This document shows positions 18,001 through 27,193 of a stretch of DNA of 64,000 nucleotides, piece by piece. The position numbers and the translations under genes were made by a program. This DNA comes from Neobacillus cucumis (GTDB lineage Bacteria; Bacillota; Bacilli; Bacillales_B; DSM-18226). Each line of letters begins with the position of its first letter. Positions within the stretch are counted from its first letter, which is position 1. Location: the NCBI RefSeq assembly GCF_023715505.1, contig NZ_JAMBOH010000017.1, positions 62,001-126,000 of the forward strand. Reading direction: 5' to 3'. The notes below the pieces were generated by a model. The model saw only the letters and a program-made list of their open reading frames with translations. It did no database searches and was not told the DNA's origin.

Positions 18001-19332
18001 ATGATTAAACAGGAACTTTTAGCAAGGGCAGAAGCAGGAAAACCAGTTAAAGTAGGGTTCGTTGGTGCAGGCCGGATGGGAACGGGTGCTTTATGCCAGA
18101 TTGGATTAATGAAGGGAATGCAAACAAGTATCATTGCAGACTTAAGTGTGGAACGTTCTGTAAGGGCTTTCGAACTTTGTGGATACAAGGCCTCTGATGT
18201 GGTTGTGACAAATCGTCTTTCCCAGGCTGCAGATGCCATGTTACAGGGTAGGCCTGTAGTTACAGAGGATGCAGATCTTGTACCATCTCTTGACATAGAT
18301 GTAGTGGTGGATGCAACAGGAAGTCCAGAGCTTGGTGCCCGAATCGCTTATAAGTCAATCCAGGCACGAAAACATATAGTCATGTTGAATGTTGAGAGTG
18401 ACGTGGTAGTAGGGCCGTTACTGTATAAAATGGCTAAGGATGCAGGAGTGGTCTATACTGTATCGTCCGGAGATGAGCCGGGGCTGATTGCTGAACTTTA
18501 TGACAGGTACACAGCGTTAGGATTTGAGATTGTGGCTGTGGGCAAAACGCCTTCGAGTCTCGGAACATTTGATCGATATGCGACACCGGATAGTGTGGCC
18601 GAGGATGCCCGTGAGTTAGGCGTAAATCCCCACTTCCTTGTTACCTTTAGAGATGCGACAAAGACCATGATCGAGATGGCTTGCGTCTCAAATTACACTG
18701 GTCTTGTTCCAGATGTACGGGGAATGCATGGTCCTGTAGCAGGTATATATGAAATCCCTAAGATTTTCCGGCCAAAAAGCGAAGGAGGAATTCTGAATCA
18801 ACGAGGTGTTATCGACTATGCAAGACCGCTTAAAACAGAGGATGGGAAAATTGACTTCCTCCGTAGCGTTACACCAGGAGTTTTTCTGGTAGTTCGGACG
18901 GAACACCCACAGATTCAAGAAGACCTAAAGTACCTGGACGTTGTTGGAGACAACGGGTACTACAACATGTACACCCCTTACCATCTGGTGACGAACGAGA
19001 TTCCGTTGTCTATTGCATCAGCAGCTATATTCCAACACCCAACAGTAGTCCCAAGTAAAGGATTGGTGACCGAAGTAATTGCTGCGGCAAAGCGTGACCT
19101 CAAAGCAGGCGAGACGATTGACGGGCAAGGAGGATCAACAGTATATGCCCTGAATGATCATTTCCAAACTGCACGAGAAGAGAAATTGGTTCCGCTTGGT
19201 CTTCTAACAGGAGCACGCCTTCGCTGCGATGTCAAAAAAGATCAGGTAATCACCTATGACATGGTCGAACTTAAGACGGATACCATGCTCTATAAGCTTC
19301 GCCAGCAGCAAGACGTAGGGGTTTTAATTTAA
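18001..19332 (+). CDS. DRL/DXR-II-like oxidoreductase with SAF domain (copy 3, divergent)
   Basis: 443-residue member of the same family as the genes at 3.3 and 39.4 kb but clearly divergent. It keeps the nucleotide site G-A-G-R-M-G at 23-28, D-A-T-G-S-P-E, S-S-G-D-E-P-G, V-P-D-V-R-G-M-H-G and a C-terminal SAF domain (A-A-K-R-D-L-K-A-G-E). It has an extra loop at about 75-95 and lacks the N-N-K-L-R stretch. RBS GGAGG before the ATG. It heads a cluster with a FAH hydrolase, a UxaA-type dehydratase and an anion-type MFS carrier, so the substrate is probably a branched or modified aldonic acid rather than a polyol phosphate. Function unproven. Confidence 0.75.
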   Translation: MIKQELLARAEAGKPVKVGFVGAGRMGTGALCQIGLMKGMQTSIIADLSVERSVRAFELCGYKASDVVVTNRLSQAADAMLQGRPVVTEDADLVPSLDIDVVVDATGSPELGARIAYKSIQARKHIVMLNVESDVVVGPLLYKMAKDAGVVYTVSSGDEPGLIAELYDRYTALGFEIVAVGKTPSSLGTFDRYATPDSVAEDARELGVNPHFLVTFRDATKTMIEMACVSNYTGLVPDVRGMHGPVAGIYEIPKIFRPKSEGGILNQRGVIDYARPLKTEDGKIDFLRSVTPGVFLVVRTEHPQIQEDLKYLDVVGDNGYYNMYTPYHLVTNEIPLSIASAAIFQHPTVVPSKGLVTEVIAAAKRDLKAGETIDGQGGSTVYALNDHFQTAREEKLVPLGLLTGARLRCDVKKDQVITYDMVELKTDTMLYKLRQQQDVGVLI

Positions 19333-19372
19333 GAAGGTAAAGCCATTCCACAAAAATAAAAGGAGAGTAGAA

Positions 19373-20239
19373 ATGAAGCTTCTAAATTTTCAGCGAGATA
19401 ATCAAATTCGTCTAGGTGTAAAAACAGAACAAGGAATTATCGATGTGCAAAAAGTGGCGGATGCTCTTGAAGTGAACATTCCATGCATCATGGAAGATGT
19501 CATTGCCGGAGGTTCAGCTACCCTATCTCAACTGCAAACAATCATTGAAAAAACGGAAGATTTTATTTCAGAAGAAGGAATTCAATATGCTCCTGTTGTG
19601 ACAAAGCCTGAGAAAATCATTTGTGTTGGTCTTAACTACATTAATCATGCTGAAGAATCGAAAATGGCCATCCCCACTTCTCCAGTGCTATTTAATAAAT
19701 TTAATAATTCTCTTGCGGCACATCAAGATCAAATTACGCTTCCAAAGGGTGCGGAAAAGTTTGACTATGAAGCAGAATTGGTGATTGTAATTGGAAAAGA
19801 AACAAACAACATAAGTGAACAAGATGCATTAACCCATGTATTTGGCTACACGGTCGGAAATGATGTTTCTGCGAGAGACCTACAATTCCGCACACCACAA
19901 TGGCTGCTGGGAAAGGCCTTGGATCAATTTGCCCCAATAGGTCCCTACCTCGTCACAGCTGATGAGGTGGATGATCCAACGAATCTTGATATCAAATGCA
20001 AGGTCAACGGTGAACTTCGTCAATCTGCAAACACGAGAGACATGATCTTTAGCTGTGCTACTATCGTAAGTTATATCTCAAAATATATCACACTGCAACC
20101 AGGGGATTTGATCTTCTCCGGCACTCCGGATGGTGTTATTTTGGGTTACCCGGAAGATAAGCAGGTATGGTTGAAATCAGGGGATGAAATGACAGTGTCA
20201 ATCGAGAAAATTGGTACGCTGAATAATGTTTTAACTTAA
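19373..20239 (+). CDS. Fumarylacetoacetate hydrolase (FAH) family protein
   Basis: 288-residue FAH-fold enzyme. The metal-site pattern Y-E-A-E-L-V-I-V-I-G (about 135-144) and the partner G-N-D-V-S-A-R-D-L-Q near 163-172 are intact, as is the C-terminal G-D-L-I-F-S-G-T-P-D-G-V. The family hydrolyses carbon-carbon bonds of beta-diketo acids. In deoxy-sugar-acid pathways such an enzyme cleaves 2,4-diketo-3-deoxy acids to pyruvate plus a hydroxy acid, which fits the dehydratase next door. It follows DRL3 by 40 bp, RBS AAGGAGAG. Confidence 0.85.
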   Translation: MKLLNFQRDNQIRLGVKTEQGIIDVQKVADALEVNIPCIMEDVIAGGSATLSQLQTIIEKTEDFISEEGIQYAPVVTKPEKIICVGLNYINHAEESKMAIPTSPVLFNKFNNSLAAHQDQITLPKGAEKFDYEAELVIVIGKETNNISEQDALTHVFGYTVGNDVSARDLQFRTPQWLLGKALDQFAPIGPYLVTADEVDDPTNLDIKCKVNGELRQSANTRDMIFSCATIVSYISKYITLQPGDLIFSGTPDGVILGYPEDKQVWLKSGDEMTVSIEKIGTLNNVLT

Positions 20240-20245
20240 AAGGTG

Positions 20246-20272
20246 GGCTGTCAGCCTTTGGTTTTGACAGCC
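20246..20272 (+). other. Stem-loop between FAH and dehydratase genes
   Basis: Perfect 8-bp stem GGCTGTCA / TGACAGCC without a T run. More likely an mRNA stability or processing hairpin than a full terminator. Confidence 0.45.
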
Positions 20273-20331
20273 TAGATATTTAATCCTAGTTGTGAAGCTT
20301 AAATATAATCTTCTATAAGGAGTTGAATCTA

Positions 20332-23037
20332 ATGAATGCATCTTACCAATTTGATGAAGTTGCTAGACTTCCTTTACCTGGAGATAATGTTGCAGTTGCG
20401 ACTCGCAAGTTAGACGCTGGCACCCATATCAACTATCGAGGTCAAGCTTTGACCCTGGATTACACCGTTATGGAAGGTCATCGATTTGCAGTAAAAGCGA
20501 TTGCACCAGGTCAAGCCTTACTCTCCTGGGATTTACCCTTTGGTGTGGCTGAGCAATGGATTCAACCTGGCAATTATGTGATCAACAAAGCTGTTTTGGA
20601 AGAGCTTAGTGTTCGATCACTTGCATTTGACCTGCCGGCTACGCCCAATTTTTCTGATCAAATTCCGCCTTATGTTCTTGATGAGATGAATTTTCAACCT
20701 GCACAAGCATTGCCCGCTTACCCGGAATCAAGCACCTTTATGGGTTATCGGAGAAGCCAAGCGCGCGGTGTCGGTACTCGCAACAAGGTGGTCTTGTTGG
20801 GGACAACCTCACGCACGGGCAGCTATGTCAAACAGCTTGCTACTCGACTGGAAGGTGAACTGCAGCGCTATTCCCAAGTGGATGGGATTGTTCCTATTGC
20901 TCATACGGAGGGGGGGACAGAACAGCCTAATAACCTAGCTCTATTGCTGCGTACGTTGGCCGGATTTATCGTAAATCCTAACGTGGGTGCAGTCTTGATT
21001 GTAGACTATGGCACTGAACCAGTAACTAACCAGATGCTAGAGGCCTATTTACGGGAACATAATTATCCAGTAAATGACGTGTTGCACCAATTTCTGTCCA
21101 TCAAAGGTAGTTTTCAAGAGAATCTGAATATTGGGGAAAAGATTGTGCGTGAATGGTTACCAAGGGTAGATGCCATGGAACGCACCCCTGAATCCATTAG
21201 CCATCTGAAGATTGCCTTACAATGTGGCGGCTCAGACGCCTTTTCGGGTATTTCTGCTAATCCACTGCTGGGGTGGATTTCAAAGGAAGTGGTACGATAT
21301 GGAGGGGCTGCTAATTTGGCAGAAACGGATGAATTGATGGGCGCAGAGCCTTATGTCTTACAAAAGGTACGCACGGTGGAAACCGCCCGTAAATTTTTAA
21401 CTTTTATAGAACAATTTAAGGAGAGAGCTGCTTGGCATGGTGCGAGCGCTGAAGGAAACCCTTCCGGTGGCAATAAATTTCGTGGCCTATATAATATTGC
21501 CCTCAAGTCCATTGGAGCGGCCCGTAAGAAAGACCCAGATACTCGTCTTGATCATGCAATTGACTATGCTGAGCCCATGAAAGAATCTGGTTTCCATTTT
21601 ATGGACAGCCCTGGTAATGACCTCGAGGGTATTGCCGGACAGGTGGCTTCAGGCTGTAACCTGATTTTCTTTACAACAGGGAACGGATCGGTCACCAACT
21701 TTCCTTTTGTGCCGACTCTTAAAGTGGTGACGACATCACGTCGGTTCCAACTGCTAACCAATGAAATGGATTTCAACGCTGGTGAATATCTAGAGGGGAT
21801 GTCCATGGATGAGTTAGGTAGGCAAGCTTTTGACTTGATGATACAAACTGCCTCGGGTAAGCTCAGTGCAGGTGAGAAGGCTGGTCATTCACAGGTACAA
21901 TTCTGGCGCAACTGGCGGCAAACGGATGCGAACCAACTGGATAGTTTGCTCAATGCACCTCAGTTGACGGGGGAACCTATTGCGATTCAGGCGGACCACA
22001 CAGTAGCTACCAACCCAAATTGCTTCACCTTCAGTCGTGGGCAAGACCGCCAAGCCTTTGATGGTATAAGCTTAATCTTGCCAACCAGTCTCTGTTCTGG
22101 GCAGGTGGCGAATTTGATTGCGCAGCGGCTAAATAAACAGGGGGGTGGTCAACCGGGGCATATTCCTCGTTTTGTGTCTTTGCCACATACGGAAGGATGC
22201 GGTAATAATGCTGGCCAACCTGAGCAGATGTATGCTCGTACCATGGTTGGCTATATCACCCATCCGCTGGTCAAGCATTGTCTGTTACTGGAACATGGTT
22301 GTGAGAAAACCCACAATGACTTTATGCGTCATCAGATGGAAGCGATGGGTATTGACCATAGGTCTGTTGGATTTGCCAGTATTCAACTAGATGGCGGGAT
22401 TGAGAAGGTAACTCAGAAGGTGGAAGCATGGTTTGCTGATCAATTATCCGCAGATGGGTTAACCGCGAAGGAAACGGTTGGGCTAGAAGCGTTGCGCATT
22501 GGAATTTTAACGGATGGTTACGTGACAAACGCAGTTGGTGAACAACTTGCTAGGTTAACAAAAATGATTGTAGGCGCAGGTGGCTTGGTGGTTGTGCCAG
22601 AGAACAGTGGGCTGCTTTCAACGTCGGCTTACAGGGAGAATGTATTGACCAAATCTAATGTTCCGCCATCATTGGCCTATGGTGAACATATCCGCTACAC
22701 TGGTTTCCACATAATGGAGACACCAACCGAGCATTGGGTGGAGACTGTCACGGGCTTAGCAGCTACGGGTGTTGAGTTAATATTAGCGCTGGTTAATCAC
22801 CAACCAATGCAGACGCATCCATTCGTGCCTATGCTGCAAATGACATCGGAGCCGACTATTCAACAAACCTATGGAAATGATTTAGATCTTGTACTTAATG
22901 GCGATCCTTCCATTTGGATTGAGCAGATTCTAGAGATTTGCAAGCAAACCATGGAGCATGATTATACGCCACGTCTTTATCAACAGGGTAATGTTGATTT
23001 CCAACTGACACGCGGATTACTGGGTGTTTCGTTATAA
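20332..23037 (+). CDS. Double-length UxaA-family sugar-acid dehydratase
   Basis: 901 residues, about 1.7 times the length of altronate or galactarate dehydratases. It begins with an SAF-like domain (about 1-115) and continues with a UxaA catalytic region (about 130-530) carrying Q-C-G-G-S-D-A-F-S-G-I-S-A-N-P near 297-312. A second UxaA-like region (about 545-900) has H-T-E-G-C-G near 617 and L-E-H-G-C-E-K-T-H near 652. In the first copy the equivalent of the former motif is H-T-E-G-G, without Cys, so the two copies carry complementary motif sets. It probably dehydrates an aldonate or aldarate to a 2-keto-3-deoxy acid. The ATG has AAGGAG 9 nt upstream. GC content is higher than that of neighbours. 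Confidence 0.8.
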   Translation: MNASYQFDEVARLPLPGDNVAVATRKLDAGTHINYRGQALTLDYTVMEGHRFAVKAIAPGQALLSWDLPFGVAEQWIQPGNYVINKAVLEELSVRSLAFDLPATPNFSDQIPPYVLDEMNFQPAQALPAYPESSTFMGYRRSQARGVGTRNKVVLLGTTSRTGSYVKQLATRLEGELQRYSQVDGIVPIAHTEGGTEQPNNLALLLRTLAGFIVNPNVGAVLIVDYGTEPVTNQMLEAYLREHNYPVNDVLHQFLSIKGSFQENLNIGEKIVREWLPRVDAMERTPESISHLKIALQCGGSDAFSGISANPLLGWISKEVVRYGGAANLAETDELMGAEPYVLQKVRTVETARKFLTFIEQFKERAAWHGASAEGNPSGGNKFRGLYNIALKSIGAARKKDPDTRLDHAIDYAEPMKESGFHFMDSPGNDLEGIAGQVASGCNLIFFTTGNGSVTNFPFVPTLKVVTTSRRFQLLTNEMDFNAGEYLEGMSMDELGRQAFDLMIQTASGKLSAGEKAGHSQVQFWRNWRQTDANQLDSLLNAPQLTGEPIAIQADHTVATNPNCFTFSRGQDRQAFDGISLILPTSLCSGQVANLIAQRLNKQGGGQPGHIPRFVSLPHTEGCGNNAGQPEQMYARTMVGYITHPLVKHCLLLEHGCEKTHNDFMRHQMEAMGIDHRSVGFASIQLDGGIEKVTQKVEAWFADQLSADGLTAKETVGLEALRIGILTDGYVTNAVGEQLARLTKMIVGAGGLVVVPENSGLLSTSAYRENVLTKSNVPPSLAYGEHIRYTGFHIMETPTEHWVETVTGLAATGVELILALVNHQPMQTHPFVPMLQMTSEPTIQQTYGNDLDLVLNGDPSIWIEQILEICKQTMEHDYTPRLYQQGNVDFQLTRGLLGVSL

Positions 23038-23386
23038 TTGGGTTTAATAATTAAGTTTCATTTCTTCAGTATCGTGTAAAGTGTCTGTCCTAGGGATTAA
23101 AGTACCCAAAGAAAAAATCAAAAGAACATGAATTAGAAGTTATGTATGAATATACCACGGGAATTCAGAAACATGTAAGCGTAATCAAAAACGATAAATA
23201 GAACCGAACGGAGAGCTATTATCTATATAAGCACCTTCAAATCGAAAATTCCAGCATAGATTCACTAACGAAAATGTACTGTTCTAAAAAATGAAAAAAA
23301 GTTAACTTTAGCTAGTAAGTTTCGATGCATTAAGTGACACAAATTGCTGGAAAATGAGATATTACTTAGGTAAAAGGAGTGACTTT
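23038..23386. other. Spacer upstream of MFS gene with cre-like site
   Basis: No gene seen. TGTAAGCGTAATCA (23174-23187) matches 13 of 14 cre positions and would put the transporter under CcpA. No clear terminator follows the dehydratase. Confidence 0.45.
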
Positions 23387-24733
23387 ATGGCAAATCAGGT
23401 TGTTAAGCCTAGAACTTCGGGATGGGCAAAACTTCGGTGGGGTATTCTTGGAATGGATTGTCTATTGCTGGCACTAAACTACGGAGATCGTGCAATGATT
23501 GGTGTAGCAGCGCCCCATATAATAGAAGAATTTCATTTCTCTAGTGCAGTTTGGGGTATTATTATAAGCGCATTTGCTTTTGGTTACGCTCCGTTCTGTT
23601 TTATTGGAGGATGGACTTCGGATAAGTTGGGCCCACGAAAGGTTATGGGGTGGGCAGCTATTTGGTGGTCTATTTTTACAGGATTGACAGCTGTTGGTTT
23701 CAACTTTGTGAGCTTTGTTATTTTAAGATTTTTGTTTGGTTTTGGGGAGGGTCCTCAAGCTTCGACGATGGCTAAATTGGTTAGTAATTGGTTTCCCCAA
23801 AGGGAGACAGCAACCTCAGTGGGTATTGCTCAAGCAGCAACTCCATTAGGGGGAGCTCTTGCGACGCCGCTAGTTGTTTGGTTAATGGCTATAACAAATG
23901 GAAGTTGGAGATTTCCTTTTATTGTTTTAGGGATTATTGGTATACTCTTTGCGTTAGGCTGGTTTCTTGTTGTTCGTGATAAACCTGAAAATCATCCATG
24001 GATTACAGCAAAAGAGTTAGCTGAAATTCAAAGTGGAGAATTAGCAAGGCGTCCTGAGTTTGAAAGTGATGGTACAACTAGACCTATTAGCTTCTATTTA
24101 AAAAAACCTATTGTTTGGAGTACAGCACTTGCATTTTTTGGATATAACTGGGTACTTTTTGTTTTTACTGGTTGGTTCCCAACCTATTTAGTACAAGCTC
24201 ATAATATTAACATAAAGAGTCTTGCTATTGGTGCAACCATTCCTTGGATTGCAGGCACGGTTGGAGTGATTCTTGGCGGGGTCATAACTGACCGAATTGC
24301 GAAAAAAACAGGCAATCCTGCTAAAGCTAGAAAGTGGTTAATGGTCATTTGTCTAATTGGAGTGGGTGTTTCCTTTGTTCCTGCTGCACTTGTAACCTCA
24401 ATTACAGGAGCTGTCTCACTTATGGCTATTTCCATGTTTTTGAATTATTTAACTTGTGCTCAGTACTTTGCGATAATATCGGATACGGTTCCTTCCTCTC
24501 GTTTGGGTGGTGTAATGGGGATGGTTCATTTTATTGCTGTAACAGCGGGAATATTGGGACCTTTCGTCACAGGGTGGTTAGTAACTCTTACGAATTCTTG
24601 GGTCTCAGGATTTGCAGTTTGTGGAATCATCGTAATCGCAGGGGCAATTTGTATGGCGATATTTGGTAAATCAGATTCGCGTGAAAATTTGATTGAAAGA
24701 GGAAACAAACATATTACCGAGCTTTCAAATTAA
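23387..24733 (+). CDS. MFS transporter, anion:cation symporter (sugar-acid) type
   Basis: 448-residue major facilitator with 12 helices. Signs of the ACS/phthalate-permease branch (GudP, ExuT, GarP relatives): an N-terminal L-N-Y-G-D-R, the loop 2-3 motif G-G-W-T-S-D-K-L-G-P-R-K, and G-F-G-E-G-P-Q-A-S in helix 4. It probably imports the sugar acid degraded by the upstream dehydratase. The start was placed at the ATG after AAAGGAGTGA; an earlier in-frame ATG lacks a ribosome binding site. Ends at a bidirectional terminator. Confidence 0.88.
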   Translation: MANQVVKPRTSGWAKLRWGILGMDCLLLALNYGDRAMIGVAAPHIIEEFHFSSAVWGIIISAFAFGYAPFCFIGGWTSDKLGPRKVMGWAAIWWSIFTGLTAVGFNFVSFVILRFLFGFGEGPQASTMAKLVSNWFPQRETATSVGIAQAATPLGGALATPLVVWLMAITNGSWRFPFIVLGIIGILFALGWFLVVRDKPENHPWITAKELAEIQSGELARRPEFESDGTTRPISFYLKKPIVWSTALAFFGYNWVLFVFTGWFPTYLVQAHNINIKSLAIGATIPWIAGTVGVILGGVITDRIAKKTGNPAKARKWLMVICLIGVGVSFVPAALVTSITGAVSLMAISMFLNYLTCAQYFAIISDTVPSSRLGGVMGMVHFIAVTAGILGPFVTGWLVTLTNSWVSGFAVCGIIVIAGAICMAIFGKSDSRENLIERGNKHITELSN

Positions 24734-24747
24734 GTGAGGGGTAATTA

Positions 24748-24793
24748 AAAAGAATCCATCTGAATTCCAATTTCAGGTGGATTCTTATTATTT
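24748..24793. terminator. Bidirectional terminator between MFS and HAD genes
   Basis: Stem AAGAATCCATCTGAA / TTCAGGTGGATTCTT (one wobble) with T-rich flanks on both strands. Confidence 0.85.
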
Positions 24794-24840
24794 TAGTCAA
24801 AGTAAAAATGATCTTCAAAGAACCAGAAAGGTTTATACTC

Positions 24841-25617
24841 CTACCTTAATAGTCCTACTAGCTTTAATCCATGTGCAATTCCGTTATCACTTACATCCTT
24901 TGTCACATACTTGGCTACATTCTTTACTAAATCAGGTGCATTTCCCATCGCCACACCATTTCCTACAAATTGAAGCATCTCAATATCGTTTAAATAATCC
25001 CCAAATGCATATACTTGTTCTTTTGTGTAGCCTAACTTTTCAATTGCTTTTTCAATCCCCTGAGCTTTAGATCCGCCTAGTGGAAGTACATCCATTGAAA
25101 ATTGATGCCAACGAATAAAATTTAAGTCTTTTAAACCGTCTCGATATTGGGCTTCTTCTTCATCTGGACAAAATAGAAGAGCTTGAAAAATTTCTCTGTC
25201 TACAAAGTAGTGCGGATCATATCCTGGATGGGAAACGCCCAGTGTCCCTATACTTACGTCGATGTGCGGGTGATACTGGCTATTGGCCTTCATAATCTCG
25301 TGTCCCATATAGACGAGAGGATGATTGTATTTGTTGGCAAATTTCGTTAATGAATCTAAAGCTTTTGTATTTAGAGGGTTTTTATAAATTACTTCTCCAC
25401 CTAATACTACGTATTGTCCATTAAAGCTAACAAATGAATCGATTTCCAATTCTTCTCTCAGATTTTCAAATAAGAAAGGGGCACGTCCTGTTGCAATTGC
25501 TACATCATGCCCCTCCCTTTTTAAAGCTTGAATGGCATGCTTGGTCGAAGATGGTAATTGTTTATTGTGATCAAGAAGTGTGCCGTCTATATCAAAAAAA
25601 ACTATTGCTCTATCCAT
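24841..25617 (-). CDS. Cof-type HAD-IIB phosphatase
   Basis: 258-residue haloacid-dehalogenase-like hydrolase. Motif I is D-I-D-G-T at 10-14, motif II I-A-T-G-R near 41-45, and motif III/IV includes K-A-Q-G-I-E-K and F-G-D-Y-L-N-D-I-E-M. The C2-type cap between about 85 and 185 is characteristic of Cof/YkrA phosphatases, which dephosphorylate sugar phosphates or nucleotides in the cytoplasm. It is monocistronic and convergent with the MFS gene. It could remove toxic sugar phosphates, but the substrate is not readable. Confidence 0.85.
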   Translation of the reverse strand: MDRAIVFFDIDGTLLDHNKQLPSSTKHAIQALKREGHDVAIATGRAPFLFENLREELEIDSFVSFNGQYVVLGGEVIYKNPLNTKALDSLTKFANKYNHPLVYMGHEIMKANSQYHPHIDVSIGTLGVSHPGYDPHYFVDREIFQALLFCPDEEEAQYRDGLKDLNFIRWHQFSMDVLPLGGSKAQGIEKAIEKLGYTKEQVYAFGDYLNDIEMLQFVGNGVAMGNAPDLVKNVAKYVTKDVSDNGIAHGLKLVGLLR

Positions 25618-25774
25618 TTTATACGTTCACCTTCAATTTCTAATATTGTTATTAACATTTTTTCACCTATTGAACATTTGTTAATTTAAAACTAATATGT
25701 ATATTCCAAAATGTCAATTTAAATATTTTTTTCTAATTTGTTTAGAAGAATAAACTTTAAAAGATTTTACCCCC

Positions 25775-25836
25775 TTGACTAAATAAAAAAATAATTTTAT
25801 GATTTTCACAAAGGTAACAATCTATTACAAATGTTA
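25775..25836 (+). promoter_or_regulatory. Promoter and tandem operators before SorC A2
   Basis: TTGACT (25775-25780), 17-bp spacer, TATGAT (25798-25803). Then TCACAAAGGTAA (25806-25817) and TTACAAATGTTA (25825-25836), 19 bp apart. The leader to the SorC start is about 225 nt and holds no gene. Confidence 0.65.
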
Positions 25837-26062
25837 AATAGAGGATACATTGAATACCGCTCATTATGAATCCAGGAAATATAAATCAGCATGCAATTAA
25901 TTTGATGGATTTGTTTAAATTTCAAGAAATTAATAAGCCATTTTTATTGACAGTATGTTAAATTGTTGTAAGGTTCAATAACCTATGTAAAGATTAAATA
26001 AAGTTGCACTGAAAAATGGATATCATAACAAAAGTTACTTCAACAGATAAAGAGGCGATTCG

Positions 26063-27007
26063 ATGTTAGATTGGGAAGAAAAGAGAAGATTAATTCAAAT
26101 CGTTCATTTGTACTATATCGAAGATTGTACACAAGAACAAATTTCAAAAAAAGTTGGTTTATCTAGAAGCCTAATTTCAAAGCTTCTCCAAAAAGCAAGG
26201 GATTTTGGATTGGTAGAAGTAAATATAAAGGATGAAGAGTTTCGTACAGTACAATTAGAATACCAACTTGAGAAGAAATATAATTTGAAGGATGTAGTTG
26301 TAGTATCTACCTCGGGACTTACTTCTGAGATGCTAAAAAAGGCAGTAGGAAATGCAGGTGGATATTATCTCTCTAAAAACTTAAAAGATGTCAAACGAAT
26401 TGGCATTTCATGGGGTTCTACCTTGTCTGAACTAGTGAAAGAGTACTCTTTTGAACAGAAAGAAGAGGTCCAAGTAATTCCTCTTGTAGGAGGTCTGGGA
26501 ACGAAACATGTTGAATTTCATTCTAATCAATTGGCGTACGAATTATCAAAAAAACTGAATGGTACATGCTCATACTTATATACCCCAGCGATTGTTAAAA
26601 CAAAAGAACTAAGAGACCGTCTCGTCTTAATGAAAGATATTGCCACAGTGCTTGAGGAAGGAAAGAATGTAGATGTAGCTCTTATCAGCGTAGGCAACCC
26701 TTACACAAATTCTACAATGCGAACACTCGGTTATATACAAGAGGATGACTTGCAGCAACTCCATGAAATGGGTGCTGTTGGTGATATTGCTTCACGCTTC
26801 TTTGATCAAGACGGAGAGGCGGTTAACCATCCCTTAAATGAAAGAGTCATTGGTTTATCGCTTGAGCAACTGAAGCAAATTAATATGGTCATAGCAGTAG
26901 TTGTAGGAACTGAAAAGGTTGAAGGCCTGGCTTCAGCTTTAAAGGGAGAGTACATAGACGTTCTAATTTTAGATGAGAAAGCTGCCTTGAAACTTATAAA
27001 AGCTTAA
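26063..27007 (+). CDS. SorC-family regulator (A2)
   Basis: 314-residue SorC-type regulator. The helix-turn-helix is at about 18-45 (T-Q-E-Q-I-S-K-K-V-G-L-S-R-S) and the sugar-binding domain has I-G-I-S-W-G-S-T-L, I-P-L-V-G-G-L-G, V-N-H-P-L-N and the C-terminal V-L-I-L-D-E. RBS AAAGAGGCG before the ATG. The gene has the shared operator array in its own promoter, which suggests autoregulation. It belongs with A1, A3 and A4 and is most like A3. LipA follows by 187 bp and may be cotranscribed. Confidence 0.85.
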   Translation: MLDWEEKRRLIQIVHLYYIEDCTQEQISKKVGLSRSLISKLLQKARDFGLVEVNIKDEEFRTVQLEYQLEKKYNLKDVVVVSTSGLTSEMLKKAVGNAGGYYLSKNLKDVKRIGISWGSTLSELVKEYSFEQKEEVQVIPLVGGLGTKHVEFHSNQLAYELSKKLNGTCSYLYTPAIVKTKELRDRLVLMKDIATVLEEGKNVDVALISVGNPYTNSTMRTLGYIQEDDLQQLHEMGAVGDIASRFFDQDGEAVNHPLNERVIGLSLEQLKQINMVIAVVVGTEKVEGLASALKGEYIDVLILDEKAALKLIKA

Positions 27008-27193
27008 TCTAATACTCATCTTTTGTTCAGCAAAATTTTTTATCATCTGTCAGGTCTTTAATATTAGATTTATTTTAAAGTGAACTTAGCTAATGACTCA
27101 ACAATTATAATTAGATAATTTCTGGCATATACCATTTAAAATTTCATTTTTCATAATTATTTATATAGGAAAGACCTACAGGAGATGATTAGA

